Below are positions 1 to 8,698 of a DNA stretch of 64,000 nucleotides, piece by piece. Positions within the stretch are counted from its first letter, which is position 1. Every line of letters starts with the position of its first letter. The DNA is from Streptomyces sp. NBC_01241. GTDB lineage: Bacteria; Actinomycetota; Actinomycetes; Streptomycetales; Streptomycetaceae. Where the stretch lies: assembly GCF_041435435.1 (NCBI RefSeq), contig NZ_CP108494.1, forward strand, positions 3,568,501 through 3,632,500, read 5' to 3'. The notes beneath the pieces were generated by a model. It ran no database searches and was not told where the DNA came from. It was given only the letters and a program-made list of their open reading frames with translations. Position numbers and translations under genes: made by a program.

Positions 1-905
1 GACAGCGTCGCGATCGACATCGGCTGCGTACCGGAGAACGGGAACAGCCACGCGGACAGCGCCACGACCGCGACCGGTGCCAGGCCCAGCGCGTACGCGC
101 CGGGGCGCCGTTTGTTCAGGAAGAGCGCGGCGGCGACCACGCCCAGGAACAGACCGGCGACGGGGCTGCTCGCCGTCGCCAGCGCGGCGAGCGGAGCGGC
201 GACGGCGGCCTTCGCCCACCGCCTACGGGGGGCGCAGCGACAGCTGCTCCGGTGGAGCCGGTGCTCGCACCGGAGGTGGGGCCAGCAGAACACCGCGGCC
301 ACCGCGCCCACCGCGAACATCATGCCGAGCCCGAACGTCACCCGCCCGGACAGCGCGTTGCACAGGTACGCGAAGACCCCGGCGAGCGAGCAGGCGAGCG
401 GATTGCGGACGGCCCGGACCCGGACCACGATCAGCGCGGTCAGCGCCGCCGACACGGTCCCGGCGACCATCATCGTCGTACGCACACCGAGCACGGACAT
501 CAGATACGGCGACACGACGCTGTACGAGACGGGGTGCATGCCCCCGTACCAGGCGAGGTTGTACGCGGTACCCGGATGCCGGCCGACGAACTCGGCCCAG
601 GCGTCCTGGGCCGCGAGGTCGCCGCCGCTGTTCGCGAAGAAGAAGAACCACAGCACGTGGGTGACCGCGGCGGCCGCCGTCGCGATCGTCACCGGGTGCC
701 GCAGCAGCCGCTCGGCACGGGTCCGCCGCGCCGGAGCGGTGCGCGGCCCCGGGGCGTCCGGGGCGGGGCGGTCCGGGGCGTCCGGGGCGGGCGCGGCTGT
801 CCGCGTGCTGCCACTGCTGCTACCGCTACCGTTACTGCCCCTGCTGCCCCTGATGCCGCTGCTGTCGGCCGCCTCACGGCTGGGCTTCGGCTCCGCGGTG
901 GTCAC
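1..905 (-). CDS. Polytopic membrane protein, 5' part (runs off the window)
   Basis: The reading frame starts at a GTG at 905 with a purine-rich site (GGGGAGA) about 8 bases upstream and stays open to base 1, so the C-terminus is missing. The first ~65 residues are a Ser/Gly/Pro/Arg-rich cytoplasmic tail. Several hydrophobic segments follow: one from about residue 72 containing VLWFFFFANSGGD, then pairs around 120-160, 165-205 and 225-290. The order and spacing resemble actinobacterial integral membrane proteins of the glycosyltransferase or MFS-like type that carry an unstructured tail, but no catalytic motif is visible in the part present. The product cannot be named. The frame is well supported by hydrophobic periodicity and GC3. 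Confidence 0.75.
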   Translation of the reverse strand, partial: MTTAEPKPSREAADSSGIRGSRGSNGSGSSSGSTRTAAPAPDAPDRPAPDAPGPRTAPARRTRAERLLRHPVTIATAAAAVTHVLWFFFFANSGGDLAAQDAWAEFVGRHPGTAYNLAWYGGMHPVSYSVVSPYLMSVLGVRTTMMVAGTVSAALTALIVVRVRAVRNPLACSLAGVFAYLCNALSGRVTFGLGMMFAVGAVAAVFCWPHLRCEHRLHRSSCRCAPRRRWAKAAVAAPLAALATASSPVAGLFLGVVAAALFLNKRRPGAYALGLAPVAVVALSAWLFPFSGTQPMSIATL

Positions 906-1016
906 TACGGCTCTCCCCGTCTCCCCGTATCCGCCGGCCCCGTGCCCCGTACACCTGTGAGGACGCCTTCGCAGCATCCTTGAGTTGCTCCGGGACGCTA
1001 ACACGTACGCAGTCGG

Positions 1017-1046
1017 GAAGAGGGTGCCGGGACCGGCACCCTCTTC
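1017..1046. terminator. Perfect hairpin between two minus-strand genes
   Basis: A 14-base arm (1017-1030) is an exact reverse complement of 1033-1046 with a 2-base centre. It lies between the stop of the carboxypeptidase gene and the start of the next minus-strand gene. There is no long T-run, as is usual for high-GC actinobacterial terminators. Confidence 0.7.
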
Positions 1047-1076
1047 CCCCACCGGGCCGTTCCGGCCATCGGCCGG

Positions 1077-3638
1077 TCAGCCGATCCGGGTCAGCTTGTC
1101 CCCGAACTTCGGCTCCGCCAGATCGCTCTGCAGCGCGACGGGCACCTTCACCTGACTGGCGCCCTCGCCCACGGTGAGCGTGCCGACGTGGGTGCCGGCC
1201 GCCGCCGAATGCGGGATCGTCTTTCCGTCGTCGGTCAGTTCGATCCTGACCGTGAGACCGGGCCAGCCGACCGCCGTCACGTCCTTGGTCGCGACCACCG
1301 GGGTGCTGCCGCCCAGCCCGTCGGAGACGGCGCCGACGACATCGCCCTTCTTGATGACCTTCGCGTTCTCCAGCAGATCCTGCGTCGCGATCATGACGTC
1401 CTTGCTGACCGCGTTGACCGTGTCGATGATGGACGGCTTGTGCTGGCCGAGAACGGCGCCGACGATCAACTGGTCGGTGTCGCCGACCATCTTGTGCGCG
1501 GCGAAGAGCAGGTTGCCACCGGCCTTGGTGGTGGTGCCCGTCTTGATGCCGAGCGAGTTGTTGTACGGAACCAGGCTGTTCCAGTTCGGCCACTGGTGGC
1601 CCGAGGGGTCGGTCCACGACGGCAGCACGGTGATCGCCATCAGCGCCGGGATCTCCACCAGCTTCTGGCCGAGCTTCACCTGGTCCTCGGCCGAACTGAC
1701 CGTGGTCTCGTGAAGACCGGACGGATCGGTGTAGGTGGTGTTCGTCATCCCGAGCGACTTGGCGGTGTCGTTCATCTTCTTGACGAACGCCTCCTCCGAA
1801 CCCGCGTCCCAGCGCGCCAGCAACCGCGCGATGTTGTTGGCGGAGGGAATCATGATGGCCGCGAGCGCCTGCTTCTCGGTGAGCTTGTCGCCCTTCTTCA
1901 CCGTGTTGAGCGTCGACTCGTTCACCGCGTCGAGCCCGCCTTCCGCCTCGGCCTTGGCGTCGACCGTGATGGACGGACCCTCCTCGCCCTTCTTCAGCGG
2001 GTGGTCCTTGAGCACGATGTACGCGGTCATCGCCTTGGCCACGCTGCCGATCGGCACGCCCTTCTGCTCGCCGAACGAGCCCACCGTGCCCAGGCCGGTG
2101 GCCGCCATGTAGCCCTGGCCCTCGCCCGGCCACGGCAGCGACGGCTTGCTCCCCTTGAAGGTGTACGTCGGATTCGCCGACATCCGGAGCTCGGAGTCCG
2201 GGAGCGGGCGCACCATCTGCACGATCGCAAAGACGATCAGCAGGAGCAGGACCAGGGGGGTCCAGATCTTGACCCGGCGGACGGCGGTGCGGACCGGCGT
2301 CTCGGGCGGCGGGGGTGTGTTCGTCAGCTCGGCCAGCAGGTCGAGCGGCGGCTTGGGCGGCATCGGCTGCTGCGTGGTCCGCTCGGCGCCGGAGAGTGCG
2401 GGGGCGGCGGAGAGCGCGGGAGCGGCGGCCGGCGCCGGTCGTACGTCGTCCCCGCGCAGGGGTACGAACGTGCTGGTCCGCCCGGCACCGGCCCCGGGCT
2501 TCGAATCCGGCTCGGAATCCGGCTCCGGCGGGGTCTTCGACGCGGGCGGGGTGATCTTCAGCGCGGTCGTCGGCTGGTCGACCCTGGCCGCCGCCGGCGC
2601 CCTGAAGACGGCGGTCGGCTGATCGACTCCGCGCTTGCCCTCGGCGGTGTCGGCCTTGTCCGCGTCGTCGCTCTTGCCTGCGTCCTTGCCTGCGTCGTCC
2701 GCATCGTCCGCGTCGTCCGCATCGGCGGCGTCAGCGCGGTCCTTGGCGTCGGCTTCGGCGGCATCGGCGGCGTCAGCGCGGTCCTTGGCGTCGGCTTCGT
2801 CCGCATCGGCGGCGTCAGCGCGGTCCTTGGCGTCGGCTTCGGCGGCCTTCGCGGCCTCGGAGGAGGCGTCGTCGTCGGACGACTCGTCCGCACCGTCGGG
2901 CTGCGCCGCGGCGTCGGTGTCCGTGCCGTTGGCGCCATCCGCACCACCCGGGCTTCCCGTGCCGGACGCGTCGGCCTTCGGGCTCTCGTCGCTCCCGACG
3001 GGCTCGTCGCTTTCGGCGTCGTCCTTCGACACCCATGCTGCGACCGCCGCACGCAGCCGCGCGTCGCCCTCCTCGGGCTCTTCGGGCGCTTCGCCATCGG
3101 CATCGTCATCGGCGTCGGCGGGCTCGGTGCCATCCGCGTCCTCGGAGCCCTTGGGGCCCTCGGACTTCCCCGGGGACTCGACCGCCTTGTCGGCAGACTT
3201 TTCGGCGGGCTCCTCAAGGGGCTCCCCGACCGGCTCCTCATCGGCCCCAGAGGCCTCATCAGGCGCCTCCTCCGGGCCCGCGGCAACCTTCTCGGCCCCC
3301 TCGGAGCCCTCGGAGTCCTCGGAGCTCTCAGCCGCCGAGGAGCCCTCTCGCGCCCCGGGGTCGCCGGAGTCCGAGGAGTCGTCGCCCCGCCCGCCGTCCC
3401 CGACGGTTTCACTGCCCTCGCCGTCATCGGCTCCGGACGGCCCCGGCCTCGATCCCGTCCCCGTCCCCGGCCCCGTGCGGAAAACGGCCGTCGCCGTGTC
3501 CGTACCCCCGCCGGCCCCGGCCCCGGCCTCGGCCCCGGCGGACGGTTCGCGGAAGACGGCAAGCCGCGGATCGCCCTCGCTCCAAACCGTCCCCGACGAC
3601 TTCTGCTGCTTCGACTTGTCGGGGGACTCGCCCGCCAC
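1077..3638 (-). CDS. D-alanyl-D-alanine carboxypeptidase (peptidase S11) with long acidic N-terminal cytoplasmic domain
   Basis: This is a penicillin-binding DD-carboxypeptidase that trims the terminal D-Ala of peptidoglycan pentapeptides outside the membrane. The three signature motifs of the family are present: SVAK (SxxK, nucleophile about residue 530), SAN (about 599) and KTG (about 700). One transmembrane segment (about residues 456-476) precedes the enzyme domain, so residues 1-455 are predicted to be cytoplasmic. That part is Asp/Glu/Ala/Ser-rich low-complexity sequence and includes three tandem 14-residue repeats. I chose the GTG at 3638 because AGGAGG lies 6 bases upstream. An in-frame ATG at 3740 would add 34 residues but has no ribosome site. 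The enzyme identity is firm. The role of the acidic region is unknown. Confidence 0.9.
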   Translation of the reverse strand: MAGESPDKSKQQKSSGTVWSEGDPRLAVFREPSAGAEAGAGAGGGTDTATAVFRTGPGTGTGSRPGPSGADDGEGSETVGDGGRGDDSSDSGDPGAREGSSAAESSEDSEGSEGAEKVAAGPEEAPDEASGADEEPVGEPLEEPAEKSADKAVESPGKSEGPKGSEDADGTEPADADDDADGEAPEEPEEGDARLRAAVAAWVSKDDAESDEPVGSDESPKADASGTGSPGGADGANGTDTDAAAQPDGADESSDDDASSEAAKAAEADAKDRADAADADEADAKDRADAADAAEADAKDRADAADADDADDADDAGKDAGKSDDADKADTAEGKRGVDQPTAVFRAPAAARVDQPTTALKITPPASKTPPEPDSEPDSKPGAGAGRTSTFVPLRGDDVRPAPAAAPALSAAPALSGAERTTQQPMPPKPPLDLLAELTNTPPPPETPVRTAVRRVKIWTPLVLLLLIVFAIVQMVRPLPDSELRMSANPTYTFKGSKPSLPWPGEGQGYMAATGLGTVGSFGEQKGVPIGSVAKAMTAYIVLKDHPLKKGEEGPSITVDAKAEAEGGLDAVNESTLNTVKKGDKLTEKQALAAIMIPSANNIARLLARWDAGSEEAFVKKMNDTAKSLGMTNTTYTDPSGLHETTVSSAEDQVKLGQKLVEIPALMAITVLPSWTDPSGHQWPNWNSLVPYNNSLGIKTGTTTKAGGNLLFAAHKMVGDTDQLIVGAVLGQHKPSIIDTVNAVSKDVMIATQDLLENAKVIKKGDVVGAVSDGLGGSTPVVATKDVTAVGWPGLTVRIELTDDGKTIPHSAAAGTHVGTLTVGEGASQVKVPVALQSDLAEPKFGDKLTRIG
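2719..2844 (-). repeat. Three tandem 42-bp repeats inside the carboxypeptidase gene
   Basis: Units at 2719-2760, 2761-2802 and 2803-2844 differ by only a few bases. They encode copies of a 14-residue unit containing AKDRADAADA in the acidic cytoplasmic region. Asp/Ala-rich coding sequence continues on both sides. Unit number is likely to vary between strains by slippage. Confidence 0.9.
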
Positions 3639-3832
3639 CGATGCCTCCTCCATGCGGCGCGGGGACATCCCCGCGCTGTCCGAACCATCTACCAGTGTCC
3701 CGTGTGAACCACTGACCCGGCTGCTAGACGAGAACGACATACCTACTGGTTCCCGTATAAAGCACCCAGGCGCCCTCGACAGACCAATGTGAGAGGGGTC
3801 ACCCTGTCATTCATCCACGCGGGGAGGCATGG

Positions 3833-4555
3833 ATGGGCAGGAGCCGCAGAACAATTCCGGAGGAGCTTCTGCTGCTCGCTCTGGACCCGGCCACGGGTAC
3901 CACAGCGCAGCCGCAGTCGCTCGACCTCGGCCTCGCCGGAGCTCAGCTAGTGGAGCTGGCTCTGGCAGGACGGATAGCCCCTGACGGGGATCGTATCGCC
4001 GTGGTGATGCCACGGCCGACAGGAGATCCAACTCTGGACTCCGCACTGGAACTGCTGCGCCGACGCGGCAGCCCGGTTCGGGCGGTCCACTGGATCGGCG
4101 GACCCCGGCTGGGGCTGCGCCAGATCTACCTCGCTCATCTGGAGCGGTGCGGCATGGTGCATGCCGTGGCGGGCCAGATGTGCGGAGTGCTGCCGACGAC
4201 TCGCTACCAGGCGACGGAGACGGCAATCAGCCGGGACATCAGAACCAGGCTGGACAGTGCGATCCGCACCGGCGTACCACCGGACCCGCGGACCGCGGCG
4301 CTCGCCGCGCTGGCCCACGCGGTCGGACTCGGCAAGCACCTTTATCCCGGGAACGAGGGGCGTTCATCGCGCTCCAGGCTCCGGGACCTGATCAGACACG
4401 ACCCGATGGGCGGACTCGTGGCCCATGCCGTGATGGACGTCCAGAACGGGGCGGTCGCACAGCCGCGCCGCAACCAGGCGGCCGGAATGCCGTTGCAATC
4501 GCAAGTCCAGTCGCAGTCACGCCGCGGCAGCATGGCGCACACCGCGGCCCACTAG
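3833..4555 (+). CDS. GPP34 (GOLPH3/Vps74-like) family phosphoprotein
   Basis: The 240-residue protein has the all-helical GPP34 pattern known from Golgi phosphoprotein 3: a start with EELLLLALDP, a LAGAQLVELALAGRI helix, and a central hydrophobic hairpin. GOLPH3 binds PI4P and membranes in eukaryotes. The role of the many Streptomyces paralogues is not established. The ATG at 3833 has GGGGAGG 6 bases upstream, and the ATG at 3829 is too close to it. The last ~30 residues are Gln/Arg-rich and probably disordered. A strong hairpin follows, so it is probably monocistronic. Confidence 0.85.
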   Translation: MGRSRRTIPEELLLLALDPATGTTAQPQSLDLGLAGAQLVELALAGRIAPDGDRIAVVMPRPTGDPTLDSALELLRRRGSPVRAVHWIGGPRLGLRQIYLAHLERCGMVHAVAGQMCGVLPTTRYQATETAISRDIRTRLDSAIRTGVPPDPRTAALAALAHAVGLGKHLYPGNEGRSSRSRLRDLIRHDPMGGLVAHAVMDVQNGAVAQPRRNQAAGMPLQSQVQSQSRRGSMAHTAAH

Positions 4556-4649
4556 GGCCTGTCGCCGTACGCACCGCAGCACCAACCGCAGCACCAACCG
4601 AATACCGCCGCACCGTCGTCCCCAAGACCCGGTTCGGGAGCCGCACCAA

Positions 4650-4683
4650 GCGCGGGGCAGCCGGAATACTGGCTGCCCCGCGC
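4650..4683. terminator. Hairpin terminator after the GPP34 gene
   Basis: Bases 4650-4662 pair perfectly with 4671-4683 (13-bp GC-rich stem, 8-base loop). It lies 95 bases past the GPP34 stop and before the next gene's promoter region. The rest of 4556-4780 shows no coding sequence. Confidence 0.65.
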
Positions 4684-4780
4684 CCTTGCGTGTGACCATT
4701 TCCCAGCGCAGCCGGGGTCGGAGGTGGCAATCTGCTCAGCAGTAGATACGCACAGCTACATAGCCGGAGGTGCCGTTTCC

Positions 4781-5650
4781 GTGCCGTCCAACGTCAATCC
4801 CACCGTCAGACGACGCCGGTTGGGCCAGGAATTGCGCCGACTGCGCGAACTCAAGGGCATGACGGCCGAGGAGGTCGCGGAGCGACTGCTGGTCTCGCAG
4901 TCGAAGATCAGCCGTCTCGAAAACGGCCGCCGCTCCATCAGCCAGCGCGATGTACGCGACCTCTGCGGGGTGTACGAGGTCGAGGATCACCGGGTCGTCG
5001 ACTCGCTCATGCAGATGGCCAAGGACTCGCGCCAGCAGGGCTGGTGGCACGCCTTCGGCGACATCCCGTACAGCGTCTACATCGGCCTGGAGACCGACGC
5101 CGAGTCGCTGCGGGTGTACGAACCCCAGGTGGTCCCGGGCCTGTTGCAGACCCGCGGTTACGCCGAGGCACTGATCAACGGCGCACTGCCGGAGGCCCCG
5201 CCGAGCGACATCGACAAGCGCGTCAACGTCCGGGCCCGCCGCCAGGACCGCATCACCGCCCTGGAGAATCCACTGCGGCTGTGGGCGGTGATCGACGAGT
5301 CCGCGCTGCGCCGGATGGTCGGCGGCAAGCAGGTCATGATCGAGCAGTTGGAGCAACTGGTCGAGCTGTCACACCTGCCTCATGTCACCGTGCAGGTACT
5401 GCCCTTCGACATGGGTGCGCACCCCGGCATCAACGGGCAGTACGCCATTCTCGAATTCCCGGACGCCGCCGACTCCAGCGTCGTCTATATCGAGGGCGTC
5501 ACCAGCGACCTCTATCTGGAGAAGGCCAATGACGTGCAGCGGTACAGCGTCATGTACGAGCACCTGCGGGCACAAGCACTGAATGTCGAGCAGACCCGGC
5601 ACTTCATCAGCGACATCGCGAAGCAGTACGCCGGGCGCTCGGGCGCGTAG
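4781..5650 (+). CDS. XRE-family regulator with DUF5753 (Scr1-type antitoxin-like) domain
   Basis: Residues ~8-65 form a Cro/CI-type helix-turn-helix (MTAEEVAERLLVSQSKISRL). Residues ~95-270 are the DUF5753 ligand-binding-like domain, with the typical VVPGLLQT and REQL-type helices and the HPGINGQYAILEF stretch. Such proteins are nearly always followed by a short DUF397 protein, as here (5876-6082). Family members such as the Streptomyces BldB/WhiJ-related and Scr1/Scr2 pairs act in developmental control. The target here is unknown. GTG 4781 has GGAGG 10 bases upstream and gives the family's usual N-terminus (PSNVNPTVRRRR). An upstream in-frame ATG at 4724 lacks support. Confidence 0.9.
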   Translation: MPSNVNPTVRRRRLGQELRRLRELKGMTAEEVAERLLVSQSKISRLENGRRSISQRDVRDLCGVYEVEDHRVVDSLMQMAKDSRQQGWWHAFGDIPYSVYIGLETDAESLRVYEPQVVPGLLQTRGYAEALINGALPEAPPSDIDKRVNVRARRQDRITALENPLRLWAVIDESALRRMVGGKQVMIEQLEQLVELSHLPHVTVQVLPFDMGAHPGINGQYAILEFPDAADSSVVYIEGVTSDLYLEKANDVQRYSVMYEHLRAQALNVEQTRHFISDIAKQYAGRSGA

Positions 5651-5705
5651 ATCCGAACAGCCCGCAAAGTCCGGTATGCAGGAAAAGAAGTGATGTCACG
5701 AGGAG

Positions 5706-5732
5706 GGGCGGCGGTAAGGTACACCGCCGCCC
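5706..5732. terminator. Hairpin after the XRE regulator
   Basis: Bases 5706-5715 are the exact reverse complement of 5723-5732, with a 7-base loop. It lies 56 bases after the regulator stop, upstream of the DUF397 gene. Confidence 0.5.
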
Positions 5733-5753
5733 ACCCGCAGCGGAAGGTCTTGG

Positions 5754-5765
5754 TGGTATATACCA
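5754..5765. promoter_or_regulatory. 12-bp perfect palindrome upstream of the DUF397 gene
   Basis: TGGTATATACCA is a perfect palindrome in AT-rich sequence, unusual for this GC content. It lies 110 bases upstream of the DUF397 start and downstream of an XRE regulator gene. The position and symmetry suit an operator for that regulator. No binding data can be inferred from sequence alone. Confidence 0.4.
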
Positions 5766-5875
5766 TCCGGTCGAGTGAACGCGCCCTTCACTCAAGAGAC
5801 TTGGCGAGTAGCGTCGATCACGCCAACCGGAACGCTGTTGGTGTCCTTCACACGACTCTCTGAACCGGAGTGAAC

Positions 5876-6082
5876 ATGGCCATTCGTCAGGGTGCTACGG
5901 ACAAGTGGACGAAGTCCTCGTATTCCGGGGGCAACGGCGCCTGCGTCGAAGTCAGGTCCCCTCTCACGCGGGCGATCGCGGTGCGCGACTCAAAGGCCCC
6001 CGAGGGCCCTTCGATCACGTTCGTCCCCGCCGCGTGGAACGCCTTCGTGCGTGACGTCGGCACGGGTGCCATCGACGCCTGA
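5876..6082 (+). CDS. DUF397 small protein, partner of the XRE/DUF5753 regulator
   Basis: The 68-residue protein has the DUF397 core: W-K-S-SYSGGNGACVEV, then VAVRDSK-like (IAVRDSKAPEGP) and a final W..FV..V. These proteins are encoded beside DUF5753 regulators and are thought to modulate them, in an arrangement resembling a toxin-antitoxin pair. ATG 5876 has GGAG 5 bases upstream. The 5651-5875 gap separates it from the regulator, so it probably has its own promoter. Confidence 0.9.
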   Translation: MAIRQGATDKWTKSSYSGGNGACVEVRSPLTRAIAVRDSKAPEGPSITFVPAAWNAFVRDVGTGAIDA

Positions 6083-6218
6083 CCACCCCTTCCCCCCATA
6101 CGCATCGCAGCATCGGTTCCGGGGCTGCCGGTAGCCCTCTCGACTGGTCCGCCGTCCTGGCCGAGGGGGCTAGATGCCACTCGATGCCAGGCCGGCGGCT
6201 CAATGCCCGACCGGGCGC

Positions 6219-7067
6219 TCAGCGCAGCCGGTCGACATACAAATCGGTGCCGGGCACGGTCGGGATGAACGGCGCCACCAACTCCACCCGCCCCAGCCCC
6301 GATTCCGCGACCTCGGCGTCGAGCCCGGTGAAGTGCCCGGCCCAGCAGTCCCGCGGGTCCTCCTGAAGGAACCACAACAGGGTCAGCCGGGTGTCGACGC
6401 CCTCGACCTGCTTCACATAACTCATCCGGTCGCCCGGCAGCGGCGTGGGACGGAAGACGGTCACCATCGCCGCCGGCGAGCCGCCCAGCCGCTTCGGCAG
6501 CCAGCGCGAGCGCAGCCACTCCAGCAACTCGGCGCGCTGCTCCGCCCCTTCGGCGTCGATCACCTGAAGGACCAGCCCGCAGTAGGGGTGGTCGAGCGCA
6601 TGGAAGTCCCGCGGCCCCGCGGCGCCGTCCCGGTAGACCGTCACCTCGTGGTCCTGGAAAGACGTGAACACATGGGTGCGGTCCTGGTAGACCCGGCCGT
6701 CCCGGTTCAGCCGCTTGTTGATCCCGACGGTCCACTTCATGTGATCGTCGTAGCGCCCGTCCGTCACCCAGTACGTGGACAGATAGCAGCCGGCGCCGAC
6801 GGGCTGCGCGACCGCGGACTTCTCCGGGTAGCGCAGTTCCCGCAGCTCCCGGGTGGCCACCCAGCGGCGCCCGGCGAACATCCAGGGCATCGCCATCGCG
6901 CCCGCGTAGTAGTGATCGTCTTCATACCATCTGTGGTAGGCGTGCTCATGTCCAGCGTGAGGCTCGACCATGGTGATCAATGCATGCCCCACCTCAACCC
7001 GGTACGGACCAACCGAGGCCAACTTGGCGTAGAGATCCGAGTAGGTCCCCTCGCTGCCGTCACTCAT
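6219..7067 (-). CDS. Conserved hypothetical protein, EthD/dimeric alpha-beta-barrel-like
   Basis: The protein has 282 residues and no signal peptide or membrane segment. It is rich in aromatic residues and His, with the stretch HEHAYHRWYEDDHYYAG near residue 40, and a second half with LPKRLGGSPAAMVTVFRPTPLP. Spacing of WY-E-D-H and the later repeated beta-strand pattern recall EthD or stress-response dimeric barrel proteins, but I do not recognise a named family and assign no function. No operon partner is visible: the gene is convergent with the DUF397 gene and divergent from the recombinase remnant. Confidence 0.7.
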   Translation of the reverse strand: MSDGSEGTYSDLYAKLASVGPYRVEVGHALITMVEPHAGHEHAYHRWYEDDHYYAGAMAMPWMFAGRRWVATRELRELRYPEKSAVAQPVGAGCYLSTYWVTDGRYDDHMKWTVGINKRLNRDGRVYQDRTHVFTSFQDHEVTVYRDGAAGPRDFHALDHPYCGLVLQVIDAEGAEQRAELLEWLRSRWLPKRLGGSPAAMVTVFRPTPLPGDRMSYVKQVEGVDTRLTLLWFLQEDPRDCWAGHFTGLDAEVAESGLGRVELVAPFIPTVPGTDLYVDRLR

Positions 7068-7295
7068 CGCACTCCCTCCTCATTCCGCCCGGAACAGCCA
7101 CCTGACGGTATGTCACTTCCAAACCAATGGGAATGCCTGTGCGATCGCTCATTCGCCTGCGTGAGCAGCGCGCAATGCGCCGGTGCATTCGCGGGCAATG
7201 GCTACGTTCAGGGGTGCCATGAACGTCCTGCCAGGAGGCACCATGAACCCGCTCGAGCGTCGACCCCTTCGCCGACCGAAGAGCCTTCCGAACCG

Positions 7296-7646
7296 GTGGC
7301 CGACGTCCACTCCCGCATCTCAGTGATCAGCACCCGCAAACAGGAGCTCATTACCGCCTGGGCCAAGGGCGCTGCCAGCGTGCGCGCCATGCACCCAGAC
7401 GACTACTACCAGCTACTTTCCTCGATGAATGCCGAACTGACCACTCTGGAACAGCGGCTGGCGAATGCCACGACGCGACCAGCGGGACTACCGACCCGCA
7501 ACTACGAGGCAGAGTGGAAGAACGGCAGTTTCGAACATCGACGCGCCATCGTAGGTGAGGCATTCACGGCCGTGTATGTCATGCCTTCCGGAAAGGGTCG
7601 AGCACCCTTCAACCCCGCACATATCCGCCCCGAGTGGGTCGAGTGA
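7296..7646 (+). pseudogene. C-terminal remnant of a large serine recombinase/integrase
   Basis: The ~116 residues match the end of actinophage-type large serine integrases: a coiled-coil-like segment (residues ~5-60), then a Trp-containing linker, then RRAIVGEAFTAVYVMP, a GKGR turn and FNPAHIRPEW. That pattern is how these enzymes end. The catalytic Ser/resolvase domain, the recombinase domain and the zinc ribbon are absent. The upstream frame up to 7290 has no recombinase-like sequence and no good start or ribosome site. I infer the scar of a lost integrative element or prophage. It could be expressed as a small protein from the GTG at 7296, but that seems unlikely. Confidence 0.6.
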
Positions 7647-7717
7647 CTTCCCTCCACCGACAGCCAGCCCTACTCTGGCGCCCCGTCAGGAGAACTGCCA
7701 GAGCCGGGAGGCCACCG

Positions 7718-8500
7718 ATGTTGCTCGCAGGGAAGACCGTCATCGTGTCCGGTGTGGGCGCCGGACTCGGACATCAGGTCGCGGCGACGGTCGTCCGGGA
7801 CGGCGGCAACGCCGTGCTCGGGGCGCGTACCGCCGCCAATCTCGCCAAGTCGGCCGCGGAGATCGACCCGGAAGGCCGGCGCACCGCCCATCTGACCACC
7901 GACATCACGGACGAGGCGCAGTGCGAGGCACTCGCCGCACTGGCGCTGGAGCGGTTCGGACGGATTGACGCGGTGGTCCATGTCGCCGCCTGGGACAGCT
8001 ACTTCGGCGGGATCGAGGACGCCGACTTCGCCACCTGGCAGTCGGTCATCGACGTCAATCTCCTCGGCACGCTACGGATGACCCGCGCCTGCCTGCCCGG
8101 CCTCAAGGAGCAGGGCGGCTCGGTGGTCGTCATCGGCACGCAGTCCTCGGTGGCCGCACCGTCCCAGGTGCAGCAGGCGGCATACGCGGCCTCGAAGGGG
8201 GCGCTCACCTCGGCGATGTACTCCATGGCGCGGGAGTTCGGCTCGCACCGGATCCGGGTGAACACGGTACTGCCGGGCTGGATGTGGGGGCCGCCGGTGC
8301 AGGCGTACGTACAGTTCACGGCGCACACCGAGGGGGTACCCGAGGCCGAGGTCCTCGGCAGACTCGGCGAGCGCATGGCACTTCCGGACCTCGCCACGGA
8401 CGGCGACGTCGCCGACGCCGTCGCATTCCTGGCCTCGGACCGGGCGCGGGCGATCACTGGGCAGTCCCTGCTGGTCAACGCCGGCGAACTGATGCGTTAG
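7718..8500 (+). CDS. SDR-family NAD(P)-dependent oxidoreductase
   Basis: This is a 260-residue classical short-chain dehydrogenase. The nucleotide-binding GVGAGLG motif is near residue 12, a DIT adenine-ring motif is near 65, and the catalytic Ser (GTQSSVAAPS) is about residue 145. Tyr and Lys lie in YAASK about residue 162, and the C-terminal ITGQSLLVNAGE motif is present. ATG 7718 has GGGAGG 6 bases upstream, and the longer frame from 7634 lacks one. The substrate is not predictable. It has no close co-directional neighbour and ends before a long hairpin. Confidence 0.9.
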   Translation: MLLAGKTVIVSGVGAGLGHQVAATVVRDGGNAVLGARTAANLAKSAAEIDPEGRRTAHLTTDITDEAQCEALAALALERFGRIDAVVHVAAWDSYFGGIEDADFATWQSVIDVNLLGTLRMTRACLPGLKEQGGSVVVIGTQSSVAAPSQVQQAAYAASKGALTSAMYSMAREFGSHRIRVNTVLPGWMWGPPVQAYVQFTAHTEGVPEAEVLGRLGERMALPDLATDGDVADAVAFLASDRARAITGQSLLVNAGELMR

Positions 8501-8698
8501 GACCGGCTCACGCACGGAACCGGTCATCCTTCTCCCTCTCGCCCCACCCTTCCCTCACCAGGTGCTCCTCGGACGCCAACGCCATCGCGGCGGTCTTCAC
8601 CCGGGACATCGCCCCGGTCTTCTCCAAGGCGGCGCGCATACGGGGGACGCGGCGGTCACGGAGGGCGTGAAGGACTGACGCTCGCCGCCCTACGAGGT

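Noticed and set aside
2719..2844. Possible CRISPR-like repeat cluster
   Set aside because: Units are contiguous, in frame and protein coding, without spacers.
1188..3707. 839-residue plus-strand frame opposite the carboxypeptidase gene
   Set aside because: Antisense shadow of a GC-biased gene: the composition is Arg/Gly/Val-rich with no domain, and the opposite frame has clear PBP motifs.
8508..8639. 43-residue minus-strand peptide next to the long hairpin
   Set aside because: Composition is plausible but there is no ribosome site or family, and part of the longer frame is the hairpin itself.
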